Position numbers and translations under genes: made by a program. The notes under the pieces are model-generated. The model was not told where the DNA came from. It saw only the letters and a program-made list of their open reading frames with translations, and did no database searches. Source: an uncultured Ruminiclostridium sp. (lineage in GTDB: Bacteria > Bacillota > Clostridia > Oscillospirales > Ruminococcaceae). Taken from it: a DNA stretch of 64,000 nucleotides. Shown here one piece after another: positions 9,268 to 18,921 of the stretch; the stretch's first letter is position 1; each line of letters begins with the position of its first letter. The stretch covers positions 248,001 to 312,000 of the forward strand of contig CANRGJ010000001.1 of the NCBI GenBank assembly GCA_947630175.1. The letters are read 5' to 3'.

Positions 9268-10427
9268 AAAAAATAAATTTCGGTTTTGTAAAATTCAGCC
9301 TGATAGGAACGGAATGCGAAGAATTTATTTCATATGCGCTGAAAAACGGTATAAAAATTTTTGATATAGAAAATGTCGATAAAATAATTTACGCCAAAAC
9401 CTCGCCGTCTGACTATATGCTACTTGCAAAATTAAGAAAAAGTTTTCATATACGCATACACATCGAGGAAAAAAGGGGTGTTTTTTTCAGGCTTTATAAA
9501 TACAGGAATCGCTACGGAATAGTTATAGGAGCGTTGTCATACGGAATAATCCTTCTTTTATGTTCAAGCATTGTCTGGGATATATCTATAACGGGGAACA
9601 AAGATATTTCCGATGAAACGATTCTGGATTTTTTAACTGAAAACGGAATATATGCAGGCGCCTCCCGAAAAGAACTGAAAAACACAATGACTGAACTTAA
9701 AGCTATGCTTTATTTTGACAATCTGGCGTGGATCAGCATTGAAAACGAAGGCTCAAGAGTATATGTAAAAATAAACGAAACTATCTCAAATCCGACAACA
9801 GGACTTCCTGTTAACGTTCCTTGCAACGTGGTAGCTTCACGTGGAGGAAGGATAGTTGAAACAGAAGTATATAGGGGAACTATGCTTTACGAAGTGGGAA
9901 GCGGAGTTGCTGAAGGCGATATTATAGTGAGTGGAATAGTAAACGACGGAGCAGGTAATATAAGCGTAAACCATGCAGATGCAAAGATTATAGCGGAATA
10001 CGAGGAAGAGATAAACTTTTACAAAGAATTTAACACGATAGAAAAGAAGAAAACCGACGAAAAGTATTTCAACGAATATATAAAGCTGTTCGGATTTACA
10101 TTTCCAACTCACGAAGAAACCTATGAAGACGGTTATACATACTCAAAAAACAGCTATGATGTGAATATATTCGGTATAAAAATGCCGTGGAAAAGAATTG
10201 TTATAGAAAAAACAAAAACAGAAGACATTGAAGTAAAAAGAACAGTGAATGATGTAAAACGCAGCTTAGAGCAGGAGCTTGAGCTATATGAAATGAATAT
10301 GCTTAAAAATGTGACCATTGTAAACAGAGACATCAGCTTTGAGCAGGGCGATAAGGGGATAACAGTAAAATGCAAATATACTCTTCAAGGAAACATTGCC
10401 TCTCAGCAGGAGATCGTTTATGAATAA
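9264..10427 (+). CDS. yqfD: sporulation protein YqfD
   Basis: A 387-residue protein. An N-terminal cytoplasmic part (1-90) is followed by one membrane segment near residues 93-110 (IVIGALSYGIILLLCSSIVW). A large external domain opens with the POTRA-like pattern ITGNKDISDETILDFLTENGI. This is the usual YqfD (spore protein) architecture. AAGGAGG precedes the ATG, inside yqfC. It lies directly upstream of phoH, the same order as in Bacillus. Confidence 0.88.
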   Translation: MKKINFGFVKFSLIGTECEEFISYALKNGIKIFDIENVDKIIYAKTSPSDYMLLAKLRKSFHIRIHIEEKRGVFFRLYKYRNRYGIVIGALSYGIILLLCSSIVWDISITGNKDISDETILDFLTENGIYAGASRKELKNTMTELKAMLYFDNLAWISIENEGSRVYVKINETISNPTTGLPVNVPCNVVASRGGRIVETEVYRGTMLYEVGSGVAEGDIIVSGIVNDGAGNISVNHADAKIIAEYEEEINFYKEFNTIEKKKTDEKYFNEYIKLFGFTFPTHEETYEDGYTYSKNSYDVNIFGIKMPWKRIVIEKTKTEDIEVKRTVNDVKRSLEQELELYEMNMLKNVTIVNRDISFEQGDKGITVKCKYTLQGNIASQQEIVYE

Positions 10428-10541
10428 ATAAGTATTATTTTGGAAAAAGCCTTTTAATTTAATAAAATATATGATATAATAATATTGTATATCTAAATTA
10501 AACCGATAAAAACGTTAAAAACAATGAGGATGTTAAAATCA

Positions 10542-11510
10542 ATGGCTGAAAAATGTGTTTGTATAAACAATATAGACTGTATCCATGCGATATTCGGAAA
10601 CTTTGACGAGAATATAAATATCATACAAAAGGAGTACAATGTATCGGTTTACAGTCGTGACGGAGATATAAAGGTAAATGGAGCCGAGCCCAATGCCGAC
10701 GCAGCATGCGCTGTTATAAGCGCACTGGAGAAAATGTACAACAATGGAGAAACCATCACCGAACAATCGGTCAGGTACACCATAAGCTCTGTAAACGACG
10801 GCACGCAAATGCAGCTTGAAGGGCTATATTCAGACTGTATATGCGTGACCTTCACAGGTAAACCTGTAAAGCCCAAAACTATCGGGCAGAAAAAATATGT
10901 TGACAGCATACGGAACAATACCATTGTTTTCGGGATAGGACCTGCAGGAACAGGAAAAACGTATCTTGCAGTTGCGCAGGCAGTAAAAGCCTTTAAGCAG
11001 CACGAGATACAGCGCATTATACTTACCCGTCCCGCAGTTGAAGCAGGGGAAAAGCTGGGATTTCTTCCAGGAGATCTGCAAAATAAAGTTGATCCTTACC
11101 TTCGTCCACTGTATGACGCATTATTTGATATGATGGGAGAAGAGGCGTTTCAGCGCAATCAGGAAAAAGGCTACATCGAGGTTGCGCCGTTGGCATATAT
11201 GAGAGGGCGAACGCTTGATGACAGCTTTATAATACTTGACGAGGCGCAAAACACTACTACTGAACAAATGAAAATGTTTCTCACCCGTCTCGGATTTAAC
11301 AGCAAAATGGTAATAACAGGCGATATAACGCAAATCGACCTTGCAGACAACAAAAAATCCGGCTTGGTGGAAGCGTCAAAGGTACTTAAAAATATTGAGG
11401 GAATAGCTCAGGTCAAATTTTCCGAAAAAGACGTAGTCCGTCATAAGCTGGTTCAGGATATTGTCAAAGCATATGAAAAATATGCAAATCAGCAGTTTAA
11501 AAAACAATGA
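10542..11510 (+). CDS. phoH: PhoH-family ATPase
   Basis: A 322-residue cytoplasmic ATPase of the PhoH/YbeZ type, an RNA-linked family usually found with YbeY. An N-terminal KH-like region is followed by Walker A GPAGTGKTYLA (about residues 130-140), TRPAVEAGEKLGFLPGD and Walker B FIILDEAQN. The ATG at 10542 was preferred over one at 10524 because GAGG at 10526-10529 can serve only the later start; the spacing of 12 is long. It begins the run phoH-ybeY-dgkA-era-recO-mutS2. Confidence 0.92.
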   Translation: MAEKCVCINNIDCIHAIFGNFDENINIIQKEYNVSVYSRDGDIKVNGAEPNADAACAVISALEKMYNNGETITEQSVRYTISSVNDGTQMQLEGLYSDCICVTFTGKPVKPKTIGQKKYVDSIRNNTIVFGIGPAGTGKTYLAVAQAVKAFKQHEIQRIILTRPAVEAGEKLGFLPGDLQNKVDPYLRPLYDALFDMMGEEAFQRNQEKGYIEVAPLAYMRGRTLDDSFIILDEAQNTTTEQMKMFLTRLGFNSKMVITGDITQIDLADNKKSGLVEASKVLKNIEGIAQVKFSEKDVVRHKLVQDIVKAYEKYANQQFKKQ

Positions 11511-11528
11511 CAGATAAAGAGGTTATAT

Positions 11529-12005
11529 ATGTCAAAAATCAAAATATATTTTTCCAACCGTCAGAAAGAAACCGTTCTGCCAAAAGAACTGCGTACTAAC
11601 CTGAGAAAGTGCTGCGAGACTGTTCTTGAAACGGAAGGAATAGGCTCCGATGCGGAAGTTTCAATAACTATAACAGACAAAAAAGAAATCCGTGAGATGA
11701 ACAGGGAATACCGCCAGAAAGACAGCGTTACAGATGTTCTTTCTTTTCCTTTGGGAGAAAACGGAGAATATGACATCAATCCTGATACCGACCGTATTAT
11801 GCTGGGAGATATTATGATATGCGCTCCGAAAGCTGAAGAACAGGCGGAAGAATACGGTCATTCACTGATGCGTGAACTATGCTTTTTGACTACGCACTCA
11901 ATGCTTCATCTGTTGGGCTATGACCATGAGCAAGGAAAAGAAGAAGAAAAAATAATGTTTGAAAAGCAGACAGCGGTGCTTGACAAGCTGGGAATAACAA
12001 GATAA
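11529..12005 (+). CDS. ybeY: endoribonuclease YbeY
   Basis: A 158-residue metal-dependent RNase acting in 16S rRNA 3' processing and ribosome quality control. The zinc-binding motif is complete (THSMLHLLGYDH, three histidines in H-x3-H-x5-H spacing), as is the upstream SVTDVLSFP signature. It starts 18 bases after phoH. Confidence 0.96.
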   Translation: MSKIKIYFSNRQKETVLPKELRTNLRKCCETVLETEGIGSDAEVSITITDKKEIREMNREYRQKDSVTDVLSFPLGENGEYDINPDTDRIMLGDIMICAPKAEEQAEEYGHSLMRELCFLTTHSMLHLLGYDHEQGKEEEKIMFEKQTAVLDKLGITR

Positions 12006-12016
12006 ACGGAGAAATT

Positions 12017-12502
12017 ATGAACAAGCTATTCAGCTTAAAAAACAGCTTTAAATACGCTTTTAAGGGCATATATTTCGTACTGTGCCACGAGAGAAATATG
12101 CGCATACATATTGTTGCAGCGCTTTATGTAGCGTTTTTCTCCGCTTTTTATAACTTTTCCAAAGGCGAAATAGCGTTGCTTATCATCACATGCGCTCTTG
12201 TTATGATATTTGAAGTGCTGAATACTTCTATTGAAGTTATAGTGGACAAGATCTCACCCGAATACAGCCCGCTTGCAAAGGTGGCAAAGGACGTTGCCGC
12301 TGGCGCTGTGCTTTTATCCGCAGTAATGGCAGTCGCTGTGGGATTAGTACTTTTTCTTGATATAGAAAAAATAAAAATAATTATCATGTTCTTTTCTGAA
12401 TGGTCCAATGCGCTTATGTTCATAGGATTTTCAGCAATAGCGCTTGTATTTATAACCACAGGAAAAAAGAGAAAATTAAAAGGAAAGAAAAATAATGACT
12501 AA
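12017..12502 (+). CDS. dgkA: diacylglycerol/undecaprenol kinase, DagK family
   Basis: A small membrane kinase with three N-terminal membrane segments and the family core FEVLNTSIEVIVDKI followed by AKVAKDVAAGAVL. Firmicute members phosphorylate undecaprenol. At 161 residues it is longer than the usual 120-135. The extra C-terminus adds a fourth hydrophobic segment and a lysine-rich tail. It overlaps era by eight bases. Confidence 0.9.
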   Translation: MNKLFSLKNSFKYAFKGIYFVLCHERNMRIHIVAALYVAFFSAFYNFSKGEIALLIITCALVMIFEVLNTSIEVIVDKISPEYSPLAKVAKDVAAGAVLLSAVMAVAVGLVLFLDIEKIKIIIMFFSEWSNALMFIGFSAIALVFITTGKKRKLKGKKNND

Positions 12503-13400
12503 ATCTGTATTTGTTGCCATAACAGGAAGACCTAATGCGGGAAAATCATCTCTTACCAACCTTTTGGTAGGAGAAAAGGTTGCTATTGTAAGTCCTAAAC
12601 CTCAAACCACCAGAATGAGAATAAACGGAATATTGACAAAAGGCGAAACGCAATATGTTTTTATTGATACCCCAGGCATGCACAAGCCAAAAACAAAGCT
12701 GTCAGAGGAAATGGTAAAATCAATAAAAAACGGTATAGATGATGTTGACGTAGCCATTCTTATGGTTGACGCCACCAAAAAGGCGTCAAAAACAGAGGAC
12801 GAGCTTATTGAAAATTTTAAAATACGAAATACAAATGTAATTTTGTTAATAAACAAGGTCGACCTTATAGGAGATAAGTCAAAGTTGCTCCAAATCATTG
12901 ACGAATATTCAAAAAAATATGATTTCACCGAAATTATTCCTATAAGCGTTATCAAGCAGATAAACACGGAGCTTATAATGCCTGCAATTGAAAAATTCGC
13001 CAAGGAGTCTCCTCACTATTTTCCCGACGATCTGCCCACGGATCAACCTGAAAAAGTTTGGCTGTCGGAAATCGTAAGGGAAAAAATACTTCGTACGATG
13101 CACGAGGAAGTGCCTCACGGAGTAGCCGTAGAAGTTGAAACGCTGGAGGAAACGAAAACAAATAAAGGGGAAGATATCGCTGATGTCGGCATTGTTATAA
13201 CTTGTGAAAAAGCCTCTCACAAAGGTATGCTGATAGGCAGGCAGGGAGCGATGCTCAAAAAAATAGGTACGATCGCCCGTGCAGATCTGGAAGAATATTT
13301 CGGCACAAAAGTAAATCTCAAAATTTGGGTAAAAGTAAAGGAAAACTGGCGTAACAACGAGGCCTTTATTTTAGAGCTTGGTTTGGGAGCAGATGAATGA
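12495..13400 (+). CDS. era: GTPase Era
   Basis: A 301-residue ribosome-assembly GTPase that binds 16S rRNA. G motifs are present: GRPNAGKSSL (G1), DTPGMH (G3) and NKVD (G4). A C-terminal KH domain carries GMLIGRQGAMLKKIG. The start overlaps dgkA and the stop overlaps recO, typical of this conserved operon. Confidence 0.97.
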   Translation: MTKSVFVAITGRPNAGKSSLTNLLVGEKVAIVSPKPQTTRMRINGILTKGETQYVFIDTPGMHKPKTKLSEEMVKSIKNGIDDVDVAILMVDATKKASKTEDELIENFKIRNTNVILLINKVDLIGDKSKLLQIIDEYSKKYDFTEIIPISVIKQINTELIMPAIEKFAKESPHYFPDDLPTDQPEKVWLSEIVREKILRTMHEEVPHGVAVEVETLEETKTNKGEDIADVGIVITCEKASHKGMLIGRQGAMLKKIGTIARADLEEYFGTKVNLKIWVKVKENWRNNEAFILELGLGADE

Positions 13401-14160
13401 TATGCTGGTAACTGTTGAAGGAATAGTATTGGGAAAACGTGACATCGGTGAAAACAACTGCTTTCTTGATATACTAACAAATGAATACGGTGTTATAGAA
13501 GCAATAGCCCATGGACTGAAAAAAGCGGGAAGTAAAAATATTTCATCAACAGGGCTCTTTTCATATTCTACATTTTGCTTGAACAAAACCAATTTGCGAT
13601 ACACGCTTAACAGTTCAGAGCCAAAATACAGCTTTTTCGGCTTATCATCGGACATAAAAAAATTCAGCCTTGCCATTTATTTTGCGGATATAATAAAATA
13701 CACCTCTGCCGCTGAACAAAGCGGAGAGGATATTTTGCGTTTTTTGGCCGTAACTCTTTATCAGATGGAAAAGGAAAATGCAGACCTTGCGCTGATAAAA
13801 GCGGTATTTGAACTACGGATAATTTCAATGCTGGGCTTTATGCCTGATTTAAGGGCCTGCCGTATATGCGGCGAATATGAACGGGAAAAAATGTTTTTTT
13901 CCGATGACGAAAACGACCTTGTATGTGGAGAATGTGCGGAAGAAGTATCAGATAAGCTGACGGAGCTTTCATCTGTACTGCTTCACACAATGAGATATGC
14001 TGTTTATTCTCCTGTAAATAAAGTATACGGCTTTACGCTTAACGGTAAAGTTAAAGCTGACTTTTCGGATTTTGCCGAAAAATATATTTTAAAGCAGCTT
14101 GGCAGAGATTTTAAAACACTGGATTATTACAAAAAAACAGAGGAAAACTTTTATGAATAA
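13393..14160 (+). CDS. recO: DNA repair protein RecO
   Basis: A 255-residue RecF-pathway mediator. It has an N-terminal OB-fold (TVEGIVLGKRDIGENN), a helical middle and a zinc finger (CRICGEYER...CGEC) near residues 155-185. The ATG at 13393 overlaps the era stop and has GGGAG four bases upstream. The in-frame ATG at 13402 is also possible. Its own stop overlaps the mutS2 start by eight bases. Confidence 0.92.
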   Translation: MNDMLVTVEGIVLGKRDIGENNCFLDILTNEYGVIEAIAHGLKKAGSKNISSTGLFSYSTFCLNKTNLRYTLNSSEPKYSFFGLSSDIKKFSLAIYFADIIKYTSAAEQSGEDILRFLAVTLYQMEKENADLALIKAVFELRIISMLGFMPDLRACRICGEYEREKMFFSDDENDLVCGECAEEVSDKLTELSSVLLHTMRYAVYSPVNKVYGFTLNGKVKADFSDFAEKYILKQLGRDFKTLDYYKKTEENFYE

Positions 14161-16537
14161 AGAATACAAAAAGCTGGAGCTGGACAAGATACTTACCCTC
14201 TTATCGGAAGAAGCTCACAGCGACAATTGCGTTGCAGAATGTCTCAGCATTGAGCCTGTTTTTGACGCAGAGAAGTGCCGGGAACTACTGAAACAGACAG
14301 ACGACGCCTTTACCCTTTCAAGCAAATTCGGAACGCCCCGTTTCAGCAAAATAAAAAACGTATGTTCAAGTGCGGCACGAGCGTCAGGCGGAGCAGTATT
14401 ATCGCTGCGTGAGCTATTGGATACCGCTAATGTTCTGCGTGAAATATCTTCTCTTTGCAGTTGGTATTCCCAATGTTCGGGAATTGAAAACAGCCTTGAT
14501 GAATATTTTCAGCTTCTTCAGCCCAATAAATCTTTGGAAGAAGCAATAAGCAACTCCATTATATCCGAAGAAGAAATATCAGACAGCGCAAGTCCCGAGC
14601 TTTACAGAATAAGGCGGGCGATAGCAAGACAAAGCGTAAATATCCGTGAACAGCTCAATAAGCTGATAAAAAGCAAGGAAACGCAGAAATATCTTCAGGA
14701 ATCGCTCATCACACAAAGGGACGGACGTTTTGTCGTTCCAGTTAAAGTCGAACACAAAAGCGAAATAAACGGCCTTGTTCATGACGTTTCTTCCAGCGGC
14801 GCCACTTTATTTATCGAACCTATGAGCGTGGTGGAGGCAAATAACGAAATCCGTGTTCTCGAAGCGCAGGAACAGGCAGAAATAGAAAGAATAATCAAGG
14901 ACCTTTCCAAACGTGTAGGCGACGACGCTGAAAATATAACTCAAAGCTACAACAATGCGATAAAGCTGGAGCTTATTTTTGCAAAAGCAAGCCTTGCCGC
15001 CAAAATGAAAGCGTCTACCCCTAAAATAACAGATGAACCTATGCTTTTATTAAATAAGGCAAGACACCCTTTGTTGGATAAAAGCAAAGCCGTTCCTATA
15101 AATATAGAATTAGGAACAAATTACACCTGTCTTATAATCACAGGTCCTAATACAGGCGGCAAAACCGTTTCCATAAAAACAGCGGGACTGCTTACGCTTA
15201 TGGCGATGTGCGGGCTGATGATACCTGCCGCCGACGGAAGTAAGATCGGCATTTTTTCCGATATACGGGTGGATATAGGAGATGAACAGAGCATTGAGCA
15301 AAGCCTTTCCACATTTTCATCTCATATGAATAACATAATAAGCATACTTTCGGATTGCGACTGCAAATCGCTTGTTTTACTGGACGAGCTTGGCTCGGGA
15401 ACAGACCCTGCGGAAGGCTCGGCGCTTGCCGTTTCAATTCTCAAAACCCTTAAGGACAATGGCTGTTTTGTTATTGCCACAACCCATTATCAGGAAGTGA
15501 AAATTTTTGCTCTTGAAGAGGACGGCGTTGAAAACGCCTGCTGTGAATTTGACGTGGCAACGTTAAAGCCTACTTACAGACTTATTACAGGCGTTCCCGG
15601 AAAATCAAACGCTTTCGCAATAGTAAGGCGTCTTGGAATGAGCGAGGAAATAATAAGCTCAGCACAATCTCTTGTAGATGATGAAAGCAAACGCTTTGAA
15701 CAGGTAGTCGAAAAGCTGGAGCAATCAAGGCAGGAGCTTGAACTTATGAAAAGCGACATTGAAAAAGAACAGCAGAAATACAAACAGCTTACAGAACAGC
15801 TTGAAAAAGAGCGTCAATCTGCTGAAAAAGCAAAGGAATTTGAAATTTCCAAGGCAAGGCAGCAGGCTATGAGTATCGTTGAAGAGGCACGATTTGAGTC
15901 AGACCGTCTGATGGAGGAGCTTGAACAGCTACGTAAGCAAAAGGAGGCAGAGGATTTTTCCGCAAAGGTAAAAGCCTCACGTTCCAAAGCAAACTCCTCT
16001 CTCAACAAAATATATGATATCGCAAACCCAGTTTCCGAAAGAAAATCCGACGGAGAATACAAGTTGCCTCGTCCTCTCAGGCTGAATGATAGAGTAAGGC
16101 TTGTGGATATTGATAAAACAGGCACTTTAGTGGCTCTTCCTGATAATTCAGGCAACTGCTTTGTTATGGTGGGAATAATCCGCACCAAAACAAACGTGAA
16201 AAACCTCCGTCTTGAGGAGGAAAAGAAAAAGCAGACAAATTCAGGAAAGGGAAGTGTCAGCCGCAAAAATATCACCTCAAACGCTGACCGCAAATCAAGT
16301 ATGGAGCTTGATATACGGGGAATGACGACGGACGAGGGGATTATGGAGCTGGACAATTTTATTGACGGCTGTCTGCTTAGCGGTCTGAAGATAATAACGG
16401 TCATTCACGGAAAGGGAACAGGCGTTCTTCGTGAGGCAGTCCACCGCTACCTTAAACAAAGCAAATTCGTAAAATCATATCGCTTAGGCGTTTACGGCGA
16501 AGGCGAGGCAGGAGTTACGGTAGTTGAATTGAAATAA
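14153..16537 (+). CDS. mutS2: endonuclease MutS2
   Basis: A 794-residue MutS paralogue lacking the mismatch-recognition domain. It shows Walker A GPNTGGKTVSIKT near residue 330, Walker B VLLDELGSGTDP, a long coiled coil (about 510-620) rich in Glu, Gln and Lys, and a C-terminal Smr nuclease domain (LDIRGMTTDEG, IHGKGTGVLR). Family members limit recombination or rescue collided ribosomes. The start at 14153 overlaps recO. Confidence 0.95.
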   Translation: MNKEYKKLELDKILTLLSEEAHSDNCVAECLSIEPVFDAEKCRELLKQTDDAFTLSSKFGTPRFSKIKNVCSSAARASGGAVLSLRELLDTANVLREISSLCSWYSQCSGIENSLDEYFQLLQPNKSLEEAISNSIISEEEISDSASPELYRIRRAIARQSVNIREQLNKLIKSKETQKYLQESLITQRDGRFVVPVKVEHKSEINGLVHDVSSSGATLFIEPMSVVEANNEIRVLEAQEQAEIERIIKDLSKRVGDDAENITQSYNNAIKLELIFAKASLAAKMKASTPKITDEPMLLLNKARHPLLDKSKAVPINIELGTNYTCLIITGPNTGGKTVSIKTAGLLTLMAMCGLMIPAADGSKIGIFSDIRVDIGDEQSIEQSLSTFSSHMNNIISILSDCDCKSLVLLDELGSGTDPAEGSALAVSILKTLKDNGCFVIATTHYQEVKIFALEEDGVENACCEFDVATLKPTYRLITGVPGKSNAFAIVRRLGMSEEIISSAQSLVDDESKRFEQVVEKLEQSRQELELMKSDIEKEQQKYKQLTEQLEKERQSAEKAKEFEISKARQQAMSIVEEARFESDRLMEELEQLRKQKEAEDFSAKVKASRSKANSSLNKIYDIANPVSERKSDGEYKLPRPLRLNDRVRLVDIDKTGTLVALPDNSGNCFVMVGIIRTKTNVKNLRLEEEKKKQTNSGKGSVSRKNITSNADRKSSMELDIRGMTTDEGIMELDNFIDGCLLSGLKIITVIHGKGTGVLREAVHRYLKQSKFVKSYRLGVYGEGEAGVTVVELK

Positions 16538-16540
16538 AAA

Positions 16541-16571
16541 AATAACCGTTCGATTAAGAACGGTTATTTTA
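16541..16571 (+). terminator. rho-independent terminator of the phoH-mutS2 operon
   Basis: AATAACCGTTC at 16541-16551 pairs perfectly with GAACGGTTATT at 16558-16568, followed by TTT. It begins four bases after the mutS2 stop and can also serve the convergent gene. Confidence 0.85.
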
Positions 16572-16586
16572 TTTACTGTTTGTTAT

Positions 16587-17621
16587 TTAGCTGTTTTTAT
16601 TTTTCTTAACAACAACTACTATTATAATAATAACAACTACTACAACAACTGCAATGATAGCAATAATTATGGGAAGCATATTAGGAGTGGTAGAGTTGCC
16701 GCTTGTGGCAGGAGCAGTCGTAGTATCGGGAGTTGTTGTGTTGTCGCCGCTATTTTCATCGGCAGGAGCTTTGGATTCTTCAGAGGAATCTTCACCTTCT
16801 GCGGGAGTGGACTCTGCGGGTTCTTCGGGATCGGAAGCGACAGGTGCTGTGATTTCAGCCAGTTTAGCTTCTGCATCTTCTTTTTCCAGCTTGTTGCCAA
16901 GACCGTCAAATGCAATTGCCAGGTTACCGTCCTCATCGTAGATCGTCATCAGATTTACCTTGAGCTGGCAAGCAACAACGCTGCTCCATTCCTGAAGACC
17001 TACCTGATAAAGGGTAGCGTCATCACGCCAACGAGGATCAGTCCTGCTTTCGTCTGCAGATACAACATACTCGAGTTTATATGAAAAAGGATTTACGTAC
17101 TCAACATGCAATGTCTTGTTATAATCAACATTGCCTTTATTCGTACCTGCTTCCTGACCTTCAGCAGAATCGCCCTCTTCAGGAACAGCCCACCATTCAA
17201 GCGTAGGCCAGTTGTAATGCTTATACATGGTTTCATTATCATCGTAAGGTGTGGTTTCGCCTTCTTTATCAGCAGAACCAATCACAGGACCGCCGTTCTG
17301 AGAATAAATAAAGCTTCCTGCAAAGACGCCATCAATACTGTAATCATACATCTCAGGGTCAATTCCTAAAACTTCGTCTGAACTCTTTACCATTTCAAAA
17401 TAGATATCAAACTTATCGAGCTTTGTAAGATCCAGGCCGTAATCAATAGGATTAGACTCGTCTTCAGAATAAAGTCTTACTATCCAGTTTGAATCAATAG
17501 TACAGCCGGGCGCAGGTGTTTCTTCGGGAACAAAAATTGCGCCTGCATTGACGTAAGCAGCCAATGAACTTACCGCCATAACAGAAGCAGCTGTTCCTGC
17601 AATGATTTTCTTAAAATTCAT
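16587..17621 (-). CDS. secreted, C-terminally membrane-anchored protein of unknown function
   Basis: A 344-residue protein with a clear signal peptide (lysine pair, hydrophobic core, AYVNAGA cleavage region). A roughly 220-residue acidic, Trp/Tyr-rich extracytoplasmic domain follows, then a Pro/Thr/Ser/Glu-rich linker, a hydrophobic Ile/Val run and a KKNKNS tail. The linker and anchor resemble those of Ruminococcus surface proteins. There is no LPXTG motif. The ATG at 17621 has GGAGG upstream; in-frame codons before it are unlikely to be used. I do not recognise the domain. Confidence 0.75.
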   Translation of the reverse strand: MNFKKIIAGTAASVMAVSSLAAYVNAGAIFVPEETPAPGCTIDSNWIVRLYSEDESNPIDYGLDLTKLDKFDIYFEMVKSSDEVLGIDPEMYDYSIDGVFAGSFIYSQNGGPVIGSADKEGETTPYDDNETMYKHYNWPTLEWWAVPEEGDSAEGQEAGTNKGNVDYNKTLHVEYVNPFSYKLEYVVSADESRTDPRWRDDATLYQVGLQEWSSVVACQLKVNLMTIYDEDGNLAIAFDGLGNKLEKEDAEAKLAEITAPVASDPEEPAESTPAEGEDSSEESKAPADENSGDNTTTPDTTTAPATSGNSTTPNMLPIIIAIIAVVVVVVIIIIVVVVKKNKNS

Positions 17622-17809
17622 TTTCCATCCTCCGTAAAAATACATTGTAAAATGTGTGTAAACACTGATTAACAAAGCGTTAATCTCTTTAAATTATAAC
17701 TTAAAAAGTACTTTAAAGCAATTGATAATTTTACTAATTCTTATTTTTCATTATTATAAATAACTTACAAGCAAGAATACTTCGTTACCTAAATAACGCT
17801 ATATTTTAC

Positions 17810-18823
17810 TTAATTTTTACCCTCATTGTTAGGTGCGGAAATACCTGAAAGGGGATTGTTGTTCATCGCCTGCTTTATCTGATTGTCGGAAACGTGGGTG
17901 TATATCTGCGTCGTATCAAGGTTTTCGTGCCCTAAAACCTCTTTCAGAACTCTTACGTCTACGCCGTTCTGGTACATAAGGGTCGCAGCCGTGTGGCGCA
18001 GCTTGTGAACGGAAAAGCCGTAACCTGAAAGTCCTGATTTCATCAGTTTTTCCTCAATTATCTGTTCCACACGCCGATTAGAAATACGTTTCAGCCGTTT
18101 GCTTATAAATAATGCTTTTTCTGTTTTTGTTTCAGGACGGACTTTAACGTAAGCTTCATAAGCGGAAATGCAGGCGTCATTTAAGTAAATTATACGCTCT
18201 TTGCTTCCTTTTCCTATAACCTTTATAAATGAATATTTTTCTCCTGTCTTTGGATCTTTTGATGTAATGTAATCGTTTACAGAAATTCCAACCAACTCGG
18301 AAAGACGCATACCGCAGTTAAGGAAAAAGGTTATTATGCAATAATCTCTTGAATCCGTCCAATCTTTTATATCTGAACATTCTTGAAGCAAAGCATTTGC
18401 CTGCTCGATAGTCAGGAATTTAGGCAAAGCGTGCTTGGGAGACGGAAGTTCGAGCTTATCCGCAGGACTGACGTCAAACCATTGTTTATTATCTGTGAGA
18501 TACTTGAAAAACCGTCTTATAGCCACAGCTTTTCTTGCACGTGCTGTCTGATGATTGCTACGCTCATCCATAGTATAATGAAGAAATTCCAGAATATCAG
18601 ATAAAGTGACAGATTTAATAAGCTCCTCAGAAACATCATTGATTTTTATTTCTGAAAAATCAACATCTTTCAATGAGGGGTCATTTTTTTGTTTTATGTA
18701 CCGCAAAAATAATCGCAAATCGCTGTAATAATTTTTTACGGTGAGACCTGAGCGATTCTTGATAACGACCATATAATCAAGAAAATCGGACAGATATTTA
18801 GGAGAATCTTCTTTATAATCCAT
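17810..18823 (-). CDS. Xer-family tyrosine recombinase
   Basis: A 337-residue tyrosine recombinase. A SAM-like core-binding N-terminus (about 1-115) is followed by a catalytic domain with Arg173 (GMRLSELVG), Lys205 (IGKGSKER), His273/Arg276 (HKLRHT), His299 (GHENLD) and nucleophile Tyr308 (TQIYTH). All catalytic positions are intact. It is XerC/XerD-like, slightly long, and lies outside the repeated prophage unit, so it looks like a host gene. Just upstream of its start is a perfect 30-base palindrome that is also the prophage attachment site. That arrangement recalls single-recombinase systems such as XerS, whose dif site lies beside the gene. A phage-borne promoter reads into it. Confidence 0.9.
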   Translation of the reverse strand: MDYKEDSPKYLSDFLDYMVVIKNRSGLTVKNYYSDLRLFLRYIKQKNDPSLKDVDFSEIKINDVSEELIKSVTLSDILEFLHYTMDERSNHQTARARKAVAIRRFFKYLTDNKQWFDVSPADKLELPSPKHALPKFLTIEQANALLQECSDIKDWTDSRDYCIITFFLNCGMRLSELVGISVNDYITSKDPKTGEKYSFIKVIGKGSKERIIYLNDACISAYEAYVKVRPETKTEKALFISKRLKRISNRRVEQIIEEKLMKSGLSGYGFSVHKLRHTAATLMYQNGVDVRVLKEVLGHENLDTTQIYTHVSDNQIKQAMNNNPLSGISAPNNEGKN

Positions 18824-18837
18824 AATTCGCTTCCCTC

Positions 18838-18867
18838 AATTGCGTAAAATTTTTATTTTACGCAATT
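18838..18867. other. candidate dif-like site and left attachment site (attL)
   Basis: Two perfect 13-base arms (AATTGCGTAAAAT at 18838-18850 and its complement at 18855-18867) flank a four-base T spacer. The right arm and spacer recur at both other prophage junctions; the left arm occurs only here. It lies 15 bases upstream of the recombinase start. In the recombinase mRNA it would form a hairpin next to the GAGGGAAG ribosome binding site, so a role in expression is also possible. Confidence 0.7.
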
Positions 18868-18921
18868 CGGTATGTGTTTCTTCCCTTACAAAATTAAGAA
18901 AATAAAAAAACTATGTATATA

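Noticed and set aside
16654..16941. Plus-strand Ser/Ala/Val-rich frame
   Set aside because: Antisense of the low-complexity linker of the secreted protein.
17810..18823. The Xer gene as the phages' own integrase
   Set aside because: It lies left of the first att core, and no second copy is present at the A/B junction, so it is not part of the repeated unit.
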